DNA of 9,264 nucleotides from Cyclobacteriaceae bacterium (GTDB lineage: Bacteria > Bacteroidota > Bacteroidia > Cytophagales > Cyclobacteriaceae). Below, one piece after another: positions 1 through 6,405 of this stretch. Under the pieces are notes generated by a model. It was not told where the DNA came from. It saw only the letters and a program-made list of their open reading frames with translations, and searched no databases. Location: the NCBI GenBank assembly GCA_025455225.1, contig JALOMY010000090.1, forward strand, positions 1-9,264, written 5' to 3'. A program made the translations under genes and the position numbers. Numbering within the stretch: the stretch's first letter is position 1; each line of letters opens with the position of its first letter.

Positions 1-1749
1 CTTTTGCATGGCCATGTGCAGGTTGATATCACGGGCATAGATGTTATCGGCAATTTCCTTGAATACCGGGGCAGCTACATTACTTCCATATTGTTGCCAT
101 CCGCGTGGATTTTTAATTAGTACAATGGCACTATACTTGGGCTCATGAGCCGGAAAATAACCGACAAATGAAGTGATGTATTTTTTTGCATACCGGCCAT
201 GCTCAAGAATCTGTGCTGTACCCGTTTTGCCAGCAATCCGATAATGCGTACCGCGAATACCCTTCGCTGTTCCGTTTTCAACGACACCTTCCAGCAACAT
301 GCGTAATTTATTGAGTGTTTTACCTGAGCAGATTTTGCTGATAATTACTTCGGTTTCAAAAGTCTCTTTATCCTGATCGGCTTTCTTAACCGACTGAACG
401 AAAATCGGTTTAATCATTTTTCCGTCATTGGCAACTGCGTTGTACATGGCCAGCGTATGAAGTGGCGTGATTTCAATACCATATCCGTACGCCATCCAGG
501 GTAAGCTGATGCCACTCCAACCCTTTTGTCCCGGCCATTTGAATTTGGGCGTGGGCTCACCGGAAATCTGAATACCCAACGGTTGATGAAGCTTCAGACG
601 TTCAACATGATCCATGAACTTCTGCGGCCTTGTACCAAATTGTTTATCAGCCAGTTTGGCCATGGCCACGTTGGACGAATGTTCAAATGCATCGCGAACA
701 GTAATCCGGCCTAGGCCTCCTTCTTCATGATCGCGGACTTTGTTCTTATAAAAGGTAAATTCTCCATTGCCTGTATCAATACTATCGGATAATTCAATGT
801 TGCTGTCTTCCAGCAAGGCAATCATAGTGACCAGCTTGAAGGTTGATCCCGGTTCGAATAATCCTCCTGCAGCGAAATTGAATTTTTCATAAAAACTTCC
901 GTGCCCGTCACTGCTCAGGTTGGCAATAGCCTTAACTGCACCGGTCTTCACTTCCATAACCACCACCAGGCCATCATCGGCATTGTGTTCCATCATGGCT
1001 TTGTACAAAGCTGTCTCGGCTACGTCCTGAAGATTAATGTCCAGGGTAGTTTGCAGATCATAACCGTTTACTGCTTTAACATTTTCAGTGTCGAATACAG
1101 GCTTCCATACGCCTCCGGCAATTTTCTGGTAATACGCAAAACCATCCTGGCCACTCAACTGGTCATTAAAACTGTATTCCAGTCCTGCGCCTTTGTCGTT
1201 TTCATTAACAAAACCAATAGTACGCTTACTCAGATTGGAGAACGGACGGTACCGGATATCAACTTTTTCAAAGATGACGCCACCTTTAAGTCTTCCTTCA
1301 CGGAAAATGGGCCACTCAGACATCGTCTTCTTATCCTGGTAATCGATCTGCTTCCTGTTAATAATGATGTATTGCTTGCCTGAAGAGCGAGCATCAATCA
1401 GCATGCGCTTATAATCGAGGTATGATTTGTCGCGGTAAAATGAAGCCAGCTTGCGCGACAACGAATCCAGTCCCTCTTTAAATATTTTATCTGAGGGAAG
1501 CGTGGCATCAAACGCCACCTTATAAAAGGGAAGTGAAGTGGCTAGTAAACTTCCATTATCTGAATAAATGTTGCCTCGTGTTGCTTTGACTTTTCTATAA
1601 TCAAAAGAAATCTCCTCCCCGATTCTTGCCCATTTCTCTCCTTCAACCAATTGAACATGTCCTATCTTCATTACCACGGCAAAGGCAAACAAGAACACTA
1701 CCAGGAAGGCAACACGAACCCTGAGTAATATGGATTGTTTAATATTCAC
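1..1749 (-). CDS. ftsI: Peptidoglycan transpeptidase FtsI (PBP3), 3' end beyond window
   Basis: Class B penicillin-binding protein that cross-links septal peptidoglycan at the division site, anchored in the inner membrane. 583 codons are visible with no stop, so the C-terminus lies off the left edge; Bacteroidota homologues usually run on to a PASTA domain, which cannot be checked here. Seen in the translation: a single membrane segment at about residues 11-27, the RGNIY motif of the dimerisation/pedestal domain at 58-62, and the three transpeptidase motifs S302-T-F-K305 (S302 is the acyl-enzyme serine), S358-S-N360 and K508-T-G-T511. The start is taken as GTG at 1749, which overlaps the end of the ftsL-like gene by 11 nt. 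An in-frame stop lies just upstream, and the next ATG (codon 27) would cut away the membrane anchor. Position after the ftsL-like gene in a dcw cluster supports FtsI over the elongation protein PBP2. Confidence 0.95.
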   Translation of the reverse strand, partial: MNIKQSILLRVRVAFLVVFLFAFAVVMKIGHVQLVEGEKWARIGEEISFDYRKVKATRGNIYSDNGSLLATSLPFYKVAFDATLPSDKIFKEGLDSLSRKLASFYRDKSYLDYKRMLIDARSSGKQYIIINRKQIDYQDKKTMSEWPIFREGRLKGGVIFEKVDIRYRPFSNLSKRTIGFVNENDKGAGLEYSFNDQLSGQDGFAYYQKIAGGVWKPVFDTENVKAVNGYDLQTTLDINLQDVAETALYKAMMEHNADDGLVVVMEVKTGAVKAIANLSSDGHGSFYEKFNFAAGGLFEPGSTFKLVTMIALLEDSNIELSDSIDTGNGEFTFYKNKVRDHEEGGLGRITVRDAFEHSSNVAMAKLADKQFGTRPQKFMDHVERLKLHQPLGIQISGEPTPKFKWPGQKGWSGISLPWMAYGYGIEITPLHTLAMYNAVANDGKMIKPIFVQSVKKADQDKETFETEVIISKICSGKTLNKLRMLLEGVVENGTAKGIRGTHYRIAGKTGTAQILEHGRYAKKYITSFVGYFPAHEPKYSAIVLIKNPRGWQQYGSNVAAPVFKEIADNIYARDINLHMAMQK

Positions 1750-2128
1750 CTTTCTTTACAACTAGTTTAAATGGGGGCTGTAAGGTTTCGCGCAAACCAT
1801 ACAGTTGAACTTTCTTTGCCACTTCTGATTGCTTGCTGGCAAACATCAAGTCGGCTTTCATCGTGGTATAATCGGCCCGCAAGTCTTCTACCTCGGCTTG
1901 CATGTAATTTATTTTACGAACTGTTTTTTCTGCGTAATGGGTATTGCTGATGTAGAGAATACCAAGCGCTAGGAGAAACAAAATTTTTGGAAGGTGATGC
2001 ACCGGGAATCCCTCTTCAAAATAACTTTCGAGTTTTAGTTTCTTTTCAACGGAAGAGAATATTCCCTTGCCCGTTCCGCTTACCGGACTTTTTATCTTTG
2101 ATTCAATTCGAAATTTATTGTCAGCCAT
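1739..2128 (-). CDS. ftsL: FtsL-like divisome protein (Bacteroidota type)
   Basis: A 129-residue bitopic membrane protein. The first 45 residues are polar and probably cytoplasmic. A hydrophobic segment at about 46-61 would span the membrane, and a heptad-like charged stretch at about 65-105 looks like a periplasmic coiled coil, ending in a short tail with two adjacent prolines. Size, topology and position between rsmH and ftsI match FtsL, the scaffold that links FtsB/FtsQ to FtsW-FtsI at the septum. Sequence similarity to proteobacterial FtsL is not obvious. Bacteroidota homologues form their own divergent family, so the name rests mainly on context and architecture. Its stop codon overlaps the GTG start of ftsI, which implies translational coupling. 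A gap of 87 nt separates it from rsmH. Confidence 0.8.
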   Translation of the reverse strand: MADNKFRIESKIKSPVSGTGKGIFSSVEKKLKLESYFEEGFPVHHLPKILFLLALGILYISNTHYAEKTVRKINYMQAEVEDLRADYTTMKADLMFASKQSEVAKKVQLYGLRETLQPPFKLVVKKGEY

Positions 2129-2180
2129 AAATCTGTTTCAAATTCTATTATTCTTCACAGTCAGTCTGCCATGCACTGGC

Positions 2181-2200
2181 CATTAAACATTCATTAAACA
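2181..2200. repeat. Short tandem repeat in rsmH-ftsL gap
   Basis: Two exact copies of CATTAAACA at 2181-2189 and 2192-2200, an 11-nt period, lie in the 87-nt untranslated gap between rsmH and the ftsL-like gene. I see no promoter of the TAnnTTTG type and no terminator hairpin in the gap. The repeat may be chance in AT-rich sequence, or a site for a regulator or for RNA processing. Confidence 0.35.
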
Positions 2201-2215
2201 CTCTGTCTCCGTTAA

Positions 2216-3124
2216 CTAAAGTTTAACCGCTATCCTTAGTCGGGCGCTTCGTGCCCGCTTATTTTCCTTGATCTCATCTTCTGAAGCTTCAATTGGTTTG
2301 CGATTGACCGCTTCGAAAGGTTTGATTTCATTTCCATACATATCCTTATCCACTTCTCCGAAGACTTTACCCTTATTGATGTAGTTCTTGACCATACGGT
2401 CTTCCAGAGAATGGTATGACATCACAACCAACCTTCCGCCTTTTTCCAATACTTCGCCAGCCTGGTGCAAAAAATCTTCAAGAGCCTGCATTTCTTTATT
2501 CACTTCCATGCGTAAGGCCTGAAACACCTGGGCGAAGTATTTATTTTCTTTTCCTCGTGGAGCAAAGCGGTTTAATAAATTCCGCAACTCTTCCGTTCGT
2601 GTGAACGACTGGATTATTCGTTGCTGAACAATAGCTTTGGCAACTGTGCGCGCATTTCGAATTTCACCATACATACCGAGTATTTTATGAATATCCGTTT
2701 CCGAATACTGATTGACTATATCGGCTGCAGTAAGCGATCCTCGTTTATCCATTCGCATATCGAGAGGGCCATCGTATCGTGTTGAAAATCCCCTGCCGGG
2801 TTCATCAATCTGATAGGAGGATATTCCAAGATCGGCCAGGATACCATTCACCTGCGTCACTCCATTCAGTCTAAGGAACTTCTTGAGGTACATAAAGTTG
2901 GCGTGACAGAATATGAAAGAACGGTGCGTGATTTTTAATGCTTCACGCCTTGCATCCTCATCCTGATCAAAGGCGATTAACTTACCTCCTTTTAAATGTT
3001 CAAGTATCGCCAGACTATGTCCGCCTCCACCGAACGTGGCATCTACATAGATGCCCTCAGGATGAATATTAAGCGCTTCGATACATTCGTGTAGCATGAC
3101 CGGCTTGTGATAGTCCGATGCCAT
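2216..3124 (-). CDS. rsmH: 16S rRNA m4C1402 methyltransferase RsmH (MraW)
   Basis: SAM-dependent enzyme that N4-methylates C1402 of 16S rRNA in the ribosomal P site; cytoplasmic. At 302 residues it is typical for the family. Recognised signatures in order: YHKPVML near the N-terminus (5-11), the SAM-binding glycine-rich DATFGGGGHS (28-37), DLGISS, the family signature FSTRYDGPLDMRMD, FQALRMEVN, SYHSLEDRMVKNYI in the C-terminal part, and the basic tail RARSARLRIA. The start ATG is 5 nt after the mraZ stop with an AAGAAG stretch just before it, so the two genes are surely co-transcribed. This mraZ-rsmH pairing at the head of a dcw cluster is widely conserved. No missing motif or frameshift is seen. 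Confidence 0.97.
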   Translation of the reverse strand: MASDYHKPVMLHECIEALNIHPEGIYVDATFGGGGHSLAILEHLKGGKLIAFDQDEDARREALKITHRSFIFCHANFMYLKKFLRLNGVTQVNGILADLGISSYQIDEPGRGFSTRYDGPLDMRMDKRGSLTAADIVNQYSETDIHKILGMYGEIRNARTVAKAIVQQRIIQSFTRTEELRNLLNRFAPRGKENKYFAQVFQALRMEVNKEMQALEDFLHQAGEVLEKGGRLVVMSYHSLEDRMVKNYINKGKVFGEVDKDMYGNEIKPFEAVNRKPIEASEDEIKENKRARSARLRIAVKL

Positions 3125-3129
3125 GCTTC

Positions 3130-3570
3130 TTACACATCAAGATATTTCTGCGCCAGTTTCGACAACTCACTTGGGTCACTGATCAGGTGCTTTTCATACA
3201 ATGTGGGATTCCAGATTTCAACCTTATTACCCATCCCCACCAGGATCAGGTCCTTTTCCAGTTGGGCATACGTAAGCATGTTCTTTGGAATGAGCAGGCG
3301 GCCGTTGCCATCCAGTTCTACGGTAGCCGTACCACTGAAAAAATTCCGCTGAAGCGTACGGTACTCTTCGTTGAACTCACTTAAACCTGAAATCTTTGAA
3401 AACACCTTTTTGAATTCCACCATCGGATAGAGTATGAGGCAACGCTCAAAGCCTCTGCGCAGCACCATCTCGCTGTCCCCTTCGGGCAGCTGGGCCTTTA
3501 CGCGCGAAGGCAGTACCAACCTGCCTTTGGCATCGAGCTTACTTTCATATTCACTGGTGAAAAAGGTCAT
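3130..3570 (-). CDS. mraZ: Transcriptional regulator MraZ
   Basis: 146-residue DNA-binding regulator that heads the dcw cluster and, in studied bacteria, controls its own operon by binding direct repeats upstream of itself. Two SpoVT/AbrB-type half-domains are visible: DAKGRLVLPSR at about 13-23 and DGNGRLLIPKN in the second half, the tandem arrangement that defines MraZ. It begins with MTFF and the conserved EYESKLDAKGR, so the ATG at 3570 is secure. The proposed operator and promoter lie directly upstream (3601-3647), with a leader of roughly 25 nt. rsmH follows after 5 nt. Confidence 0.96.
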   Translation of the reverse strand: MTFFTSEYESKLDAKGRLVLPSRVKAQLPEGDSEMVLRRGFERCLILYPMVEFKKVFSKISGLSEFNEEYRTLQRNFFSGTATVELDGNGRLLIPKNMLTYAQLEKDLILVGMGNKVEIWNPTLYEKHLISDPSELSKLAQKYLDV

Positions 3571-3600
3571 GGACGTAGTGGTTGTCTATTCCTTGTTAAA

Positions 3601-3630
3601 CAAACATAGGTAATTTTATACCACTTTCAA
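3601..3630 (-). promoter_or_regulatory. Bacteroidota-type promoter of mraZ/dcw operon
   Basis: On the minus strand a TTG (3630-3628) is followed after 19 nt by TATGTTTG (3608-3601), a full match to the TAnnTTTG -7 element of the Bacteroidota primary sigma factor; 19-21 nt is the usual spacing. Transcription would begin near 3595, giving a leader of about 25 nt before the mraZ ATG. The start site is inferred, not shown. Confidence 0.7.
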
Positions 3631-3647
3631 CCACTTTACTCCACTTT
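3621..3647 (-). promoter_or_regulatory. MraZ operator: three AAAGTGG repeats
   Basis: Three exact AAAGTGG heptamers on the minus strand (3647-3641, 3637-3631, 3627-3621), each separated by 3 nt, giving a 10-bp period and so the same face of the helix. MraZ is known to bind GTG-containing direct repeats with 10-bp phasing upstream of mraZ (TGGG-type in E. coli, AAAGTG-type in Mollicutes). The last repeat lies just inside the proposed -33 element, so bound MraZ would compete with RNA polymerase. Binding here is inferred. Confidence 0.75.
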
Positions 3648-3682
3648 TTTACATTTTTTGTTAAAAATTCCTTTAAAACGAC

Positions 3683-3856
3683 ATGAAAAGGATCAAAAAG
3701 ACTGCATTGCACGATGAAAACCCATTGTATCAGGCTGAATTGAATAGAAAAACCCTGGTGGTTGAAAGTGGGGGAGCTTTCCTAGAATTGAATGGAAAAA
3801 AACCCGTTAATCGAGTTGTAGTACACTCTAAGGACCAAGGACTCAATCCCTGCTAA
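3683..3856 (+). CDS. Small hypothetical protein (57 aa), uncertain
   Basis: An ATG-to-TAA frame of 57 codons in the gap between mraZ and the thioredoxin lipoprotein. I do not recognise the product. It has a basic start (MKRIKK), no membrane segment or signal peptide, and a middle with two related pieces, AELNRKTLVVES and LELNGKKPVNRV, offset by 16 residues; these come from a near-exact in-frame DNA repeat. The C-terminus ends in NPC. In favour: a clean frame spanning much of an otherwise empty gap, a plausible soluble composition, and a small GC hairpin 9 nt after the stop. Against: no clear ribosome binding site or TAnnTTTG promoter, and an inverted copy of part of the mraZ operator sits inside it, which could mean the region is regulatory instead. 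Confidence 0.4.
   Translation: MKRIKKTALHDENPLYQAELNRKTLVVESGGAFLELNGKKPVNRVVVHSKDQGLNPC
3737..3805 (+). repeat. Direct repeat within the small frame
   Basis: GAATTGAATAGAAAAA-CCC (3737-3755) and GAATTGAATGGAAAAAAACCC (3785-3805) are near-identical, starting 48 bp apart, which is 16 codons in the small frame. They give ELNRK and ELNGK in the translation. In-frame spacing suits an old coding duplication, but a non-coding duplication cannot be excluded. Confidence 0.6.
3755..3771 (+). promoter_or_regulatory. Inverted partial copy of the MraZ operator
   Basis: GTGGTTGAAAGTGG at 3758-3771 on the plus strand is identical over 14 bases to 3634-3621 on the minus strand, which is the heart of the mraZ operator. 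With the CTGGTGG before it, this makes one perfect and one degenerate MraZ box at 10-bp spacing. No promoter is seen just downstream. It may be a second, distal MraZ site or a coincidence of coding sequence. Confidence 0.3.
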
Positions 3857-3864
3857 AAGATTAA

Positions 3865-3890
3865 GCCCGATACCGGGCAAAATCCGTCTT
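3865..3890 (+). terminator. Weak hairpin, possible terminator of the small frame
   Basis: GCCCG (3865-3869) and CGGGC (3874-3878) form a 5-bp GC stem with loop ATAC. A T-run (3889-3893) follows only after about 10 nt. The stem begins 9 nt past the small frame's stop. This is short for an intrinsic terminator, so the call is tentative. Confidence 0.25.
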
Positions 3891-3903
3891 TTTCGAACAT
3901 TTT

Positions 3904-3927
3904 AGCAAAACCCTATGTTGTTTTGCT
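3904..3927. repeat. 8-bp inverted repeat before the thioredoxin gene
   Basis: AGCAAAAC (3904-3911) and GTTTTGCT (3920-3927) are perfect inverted arms around the 8-nt centre CCTATGTT, 17 nt before the preferred start of the lipoprotein gene. It could be an operator for a dimeric regulator or an RNA hairpin near the ribosome binding region. I could not place a TAnnTTTG promoter confidently around it. Confidence 0.4.
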
Positions 3928-3944
3928 TTACTAAAGAAGTGACT

Positions 3945-5156
3945 ATGCGTTTTTTACCTGTTCTTGCTGTATTCCTGATTTTTTCTGGCTGTCAACCTAA
4001 AAAACCGGAGCTAAAACCGGGTGCCTGGCGAGGTGTAATCGAAATTCAAGGACAAAAACTTCCATTTACCTTTCATCTTGAAAGGGGGAATACGGGTTAT
4101 ATAGCCACGATCAACAATGCAGGTGAGAAGTTGGTCCTGGATGAGATTGAAGTCACCGGGGATTCGGTGACCATGACGCTGCATATCTTCGATGCCGAGT
4201 TTAAAGCATCCATTCAGGAAAATGAGCTAACCGGAGAGTTTATTATTAATTATGCCGACAATTACAGGCTTCCTTTTCATGCCTATTACGGGCAAGATTA
4301 TCGCTTCATCCCATCGGATACTGGCGCACAGGTGACCGATTTTTCCGGCAAATACCAGGTTCAGTTTATAAATGAAACCAACAGCGTAGAAGCCGTTGGC
4401 ATTATTCATCAAAAAGGTAATTATGCCGAGGGAACCTTCCTCACACCTACCGGTGATTACCGGTACCTGGAAGGAAATGTAATCCAGGATACACTTTGGC
4501 TAAGCACTTTTGACGGTAACCATCTCTTTCTGTTCAATGCAGTAAAATCAAACGACAGCCTGAAAGGCAGACAGTGGCTGGGAAGATCCCGTAATCGCCT
4601 CTGGCAGGGTATAAAAAATGATACGGTCCAGGCTCCATCACATGAATCGCTTACTTACCTGAAAGAAGGTTATGACATACTTGAATTTACATTTCCGGAT
4701 GTTGATGGCAACCCTGTCTCACTGCAAGAGGATCGGTTTAAGGACAAAGTAGTTATACTACAAATTATGGGTACCTGGTGCCCGAATTGTATGGATGAAA
4801 CCCGGTTTCTTACCGAATGGTATTCGCAAAACAAAGCCCGCGGAGTTGAAATCATAGGCCTTGCTTATGAACAAAAACCGGATTTTAATTATGCAAAAGG
4901 CAGGGTTATGAAGATGGTTGAGAAATTAAATGTACCCTATACCATTCTGATTGCAGGAGTAAATGATACAGCAAAAGCTTCTGAAACACTGCCCGCACTT
5001 AACCGTGTTGTTGGATTTCCAACTACTATCTTTGTTGGTAAAGATGGAAAGGTGAAACACATTCATACCGGGTTTGCTGGTCCGGGAACGGGTGAATATT
5101 TTGAGCAAACCAAAGAACGGTTTAATGAAATTATCAATTCATTGCTGGTTGAATGA
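3945..5156 (+). CDS. Thioredoxin-like (TlpA/ResA family) lipoprotein
   Basis: 403-residue envelope protein. I chose the ATG at 3945 over the in-frame ATG at 3915 because it begins a textbook lipoprotein signal: MRF, a hydrophobic run, then F-S-G-C with the lipidated cysteine at 16. Residues about 20-230 are beta-rich, unrecognised, and look like two copies of one unit. Residues about 240-400 form a thioredoxin-like domain with W-C279-P-N-C282 as the redox pair, G-F-P359 as the cis-proline loop, and the usual VGKDGKV strand after it. TlpA/ResA proteins reduce disulfides of periplasmic or surface partners, for example in cytochrome c maturation; Bacteroidota carry many lipoprotein versions whose partners are unknown. 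No cytochrome assembly genes are adjacent. It is followed after 35 nt by mnmA, so it may lead a three-gene transcript. Confidence 0.88.
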   Translation: MRFLPVLAVFLIFSGCQPKKPELKPGAWRGVIEIQGQKLPFTFHLERGNTGYIATINNAGEKLVLDEIEVTGDSVTMTLHIFDAEFKASIQENELTGEFIINYADNYRLPFHAYYGQDYRFIPSDTGAQVTDFSGKYQVQFINETNSVEAVGIIHQKGNYAEGTFLTPTGDYRYLEGNVIQDTLWLSTFDGNHLFLFNAVKSNDSLKGRQWLGRSRNRLWQGIKNDTVQAPSHESLTYLKEGYDILEFTFPDVDGNPVSLQEDRFKDKVVILQIMGTWCPNCMDETRFLTEWYSQNKARGVEIIGLAYEQKPDFNYAKGRVMKMVEKLNVPYTILIAGVNDTAKASETLPALNRVVGFPTTIFVGKDGKVKHIHTGFAGPGTGEYFEQTKERFNEIINSLLVE

Positions 5157-5191
5157 CCGGTAATAAATAATGAGATCGCGAAGGTATTAAA

Positions 5192-6367
5192 ATGAAGAAA
5201 AGAGTTGTTGTCGGTTTATCAGGAGGTGTTGATTCCAGCGTAGCGGCTTATTTATTAAAAGAGCAAGGCTACGAGGTTATCGGCATGTTCATGAAAAACT
5301 GGCACGATGACTCGGTAACTATCAGTAAAGAATGCCCATGGCTTGACGACAGTAACGATGCGATGATTGTTGCCCAACATCTCGGTATTCCTTTTCAGGC
5401 AATCGATCTGAGCCAGCAGTACAAGGAACGCATCGTAGATTACATGTTTGCTGAATACCAGCAGGGCCGGACGCCCAACCCGGATGTACTGTGCAACCGC
5501 GAAATAAAATTCGATATCTTCCTGAATGCAGCATTGAAGTTGGGTGCCGATTACGTAGCAACCGGTCATTATGCCCGAAGAGATGAGATCGAACGTAACG
5601 GACAAAAAATCTACCGCCTTCTTGCCGGAAAAGATCCGAATAAAGATCAGAGTTATTTTCTGTGTCAACTTACCCAGCAGCAGTTATCCAAAGCTTTGTT
5701 TCCAGTGGGTGAATTGTTGAAACCGGAGGTACGTGAAATTGCAAAAAAGGCCGGATTGGCAACCGCCAATAAAAAAGATTCTCAAGGGCTTTGCTTTGTA
5801 GGTAAAGTGCATCTGCCTGAATTTTTACAACAACGCCTGGAACCGAAAAAAGGAAAAGCCATAGTAATTCCGGATGATGCTGTTATTTATAGCAACGGGC
5901 AATCGCTCGATGATCTGGTTCACCTTACACAACCTTATACCTATTCTCCAGAACTTGGTACCGTTGTGGGTGAACATAATGGCGCTCATTATTATACCAT
6001 CGGTCAGCGCAAAGGTTTAAACATTGGTGGCCAGGCTAAACCACTATTTGTTATTGGTACGGATACTGTACAAAACATTATCTACATGGGAAACGGAGAA
6101 GACCATCCGGGCCTCTATCGAAAAGGACTTTTCATACCGAATGAAGATGAACATTGGATACGGGAAGACCTGAAGCTTGCTTCTGGCGAATCCCGTCAAT
6201 ACCTGGCCCGGATACGCTACCGGCAGTCCCTTGAGGCTTGCACATTATATAAAAGAGAAGAAGGATTGTACATTGTTTTTAATCGACCCCAAAAAGCTAT
6301 TACTCCGGGACAGTTTGCTGCCTGGTACGATGGTGACGAGCTGATTGGATCGGGCGTAATCTCCTGA
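5192..6367 (+). CDS. mnmA: tRNA-specific 2-thiouridylase MnmA (TrmU)
   Basis: Cytoplasmic enzyme that adds sulfur at C2 of the wobble uridine (s2U34) of Lys, Glu and Gln tRNAs, using ATP to activate the base and a persulfide as donor. 391 residues. Visible: the PP-loop SGGVDSS at 10-16, the MKNWHDD substrate region, the catalytic cysteine C101 in NPDVLCNREIKF, the partner cysteine C201 in DSQGLCFVG, GHYAR, KDQSYFL, and the YTIGQRKGL motif of the central domain. Compared with the E. coli protein as I remember it, about 28 extra residues lie between G221-K and G260-EH, in the central domain. The start ATG at 5192 gives the expected MKKRVVVGLSGG, and GAAGG lies about 9 nt upstream. It sits between two lipoprotein genes with no clear functional link. 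Confidence 0.97.
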   Translation: MKKRVVVGLSGGVDSSVAAYLLKEQGYEVIGMFMKNWHDDSVTISKECPWLDDSNDAMIVAQHLGIPFQAIDLSQQYKERIVDYMFAEYQQGRTPNPDVLCNREIKFDIFLNAALKLGADYVATGHYARRDEIERNGQKIYRLLAGKDPNKDQSYFLCQLTQQQLSKALFPVGELLKPEVREIAKKAGLATANKKDSQGLCFVGKVHLPEFLQQRLEPKKGKAIVIPDDAVIYSNGQSLDDLVHLTQPYTYSPELGTVVGEHNGAHYYTIGQRKGLNIGGQAKPLFVIGTDTVQNIIYMGNGEDHPGLYRKGLFIPNEDEHWIREDLKLASGESRQYLARIRYRQSLEACTLYKREEGLYIVFNRPQKAITPGQFAAWYDGDELIGSGVIS

Positions 6368-6405
6368 TAATTTACTACTTTGACAGGCGCTCTAAATGCC
6401 TGCTT

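Noticed and set aside
901..1383. 160-codon open frame on the plus strand
   Set aside because: It lies wholly antisense to ftsI, whose transpeptidase motifs are clear. The translation shows no family features.
2129..2215. Possible internal promoter between rsmH and the ftsL-like gene
   Set aside because: The nearest match (TAGAATTTG on the minus strand) has one base too many for TAnnTTTG and no properly spaced TTG.
3915..3944. Upstream ATG for the thioredoxin lipoprotein
   Set aside because: It would put 10 extra residues including a lysine and glutamate before the lipoprotein signal, while ATG 3945 gives a standard signal with lipobox cysteine at 16.
5255..5668. 137-codon open frame on the minus strand within mnmA
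   Set aside because: Shadow of mnmA, which has all its catalytic motifs in the plus frame.
6368..6405. TACTTTG and an AGGC/GCCT pair between mnmA and the GH130 gene
   Set aside because: One base short of a TAnnTTTG element and only a 4-bp stem; too weak to call a promoter or terminator.
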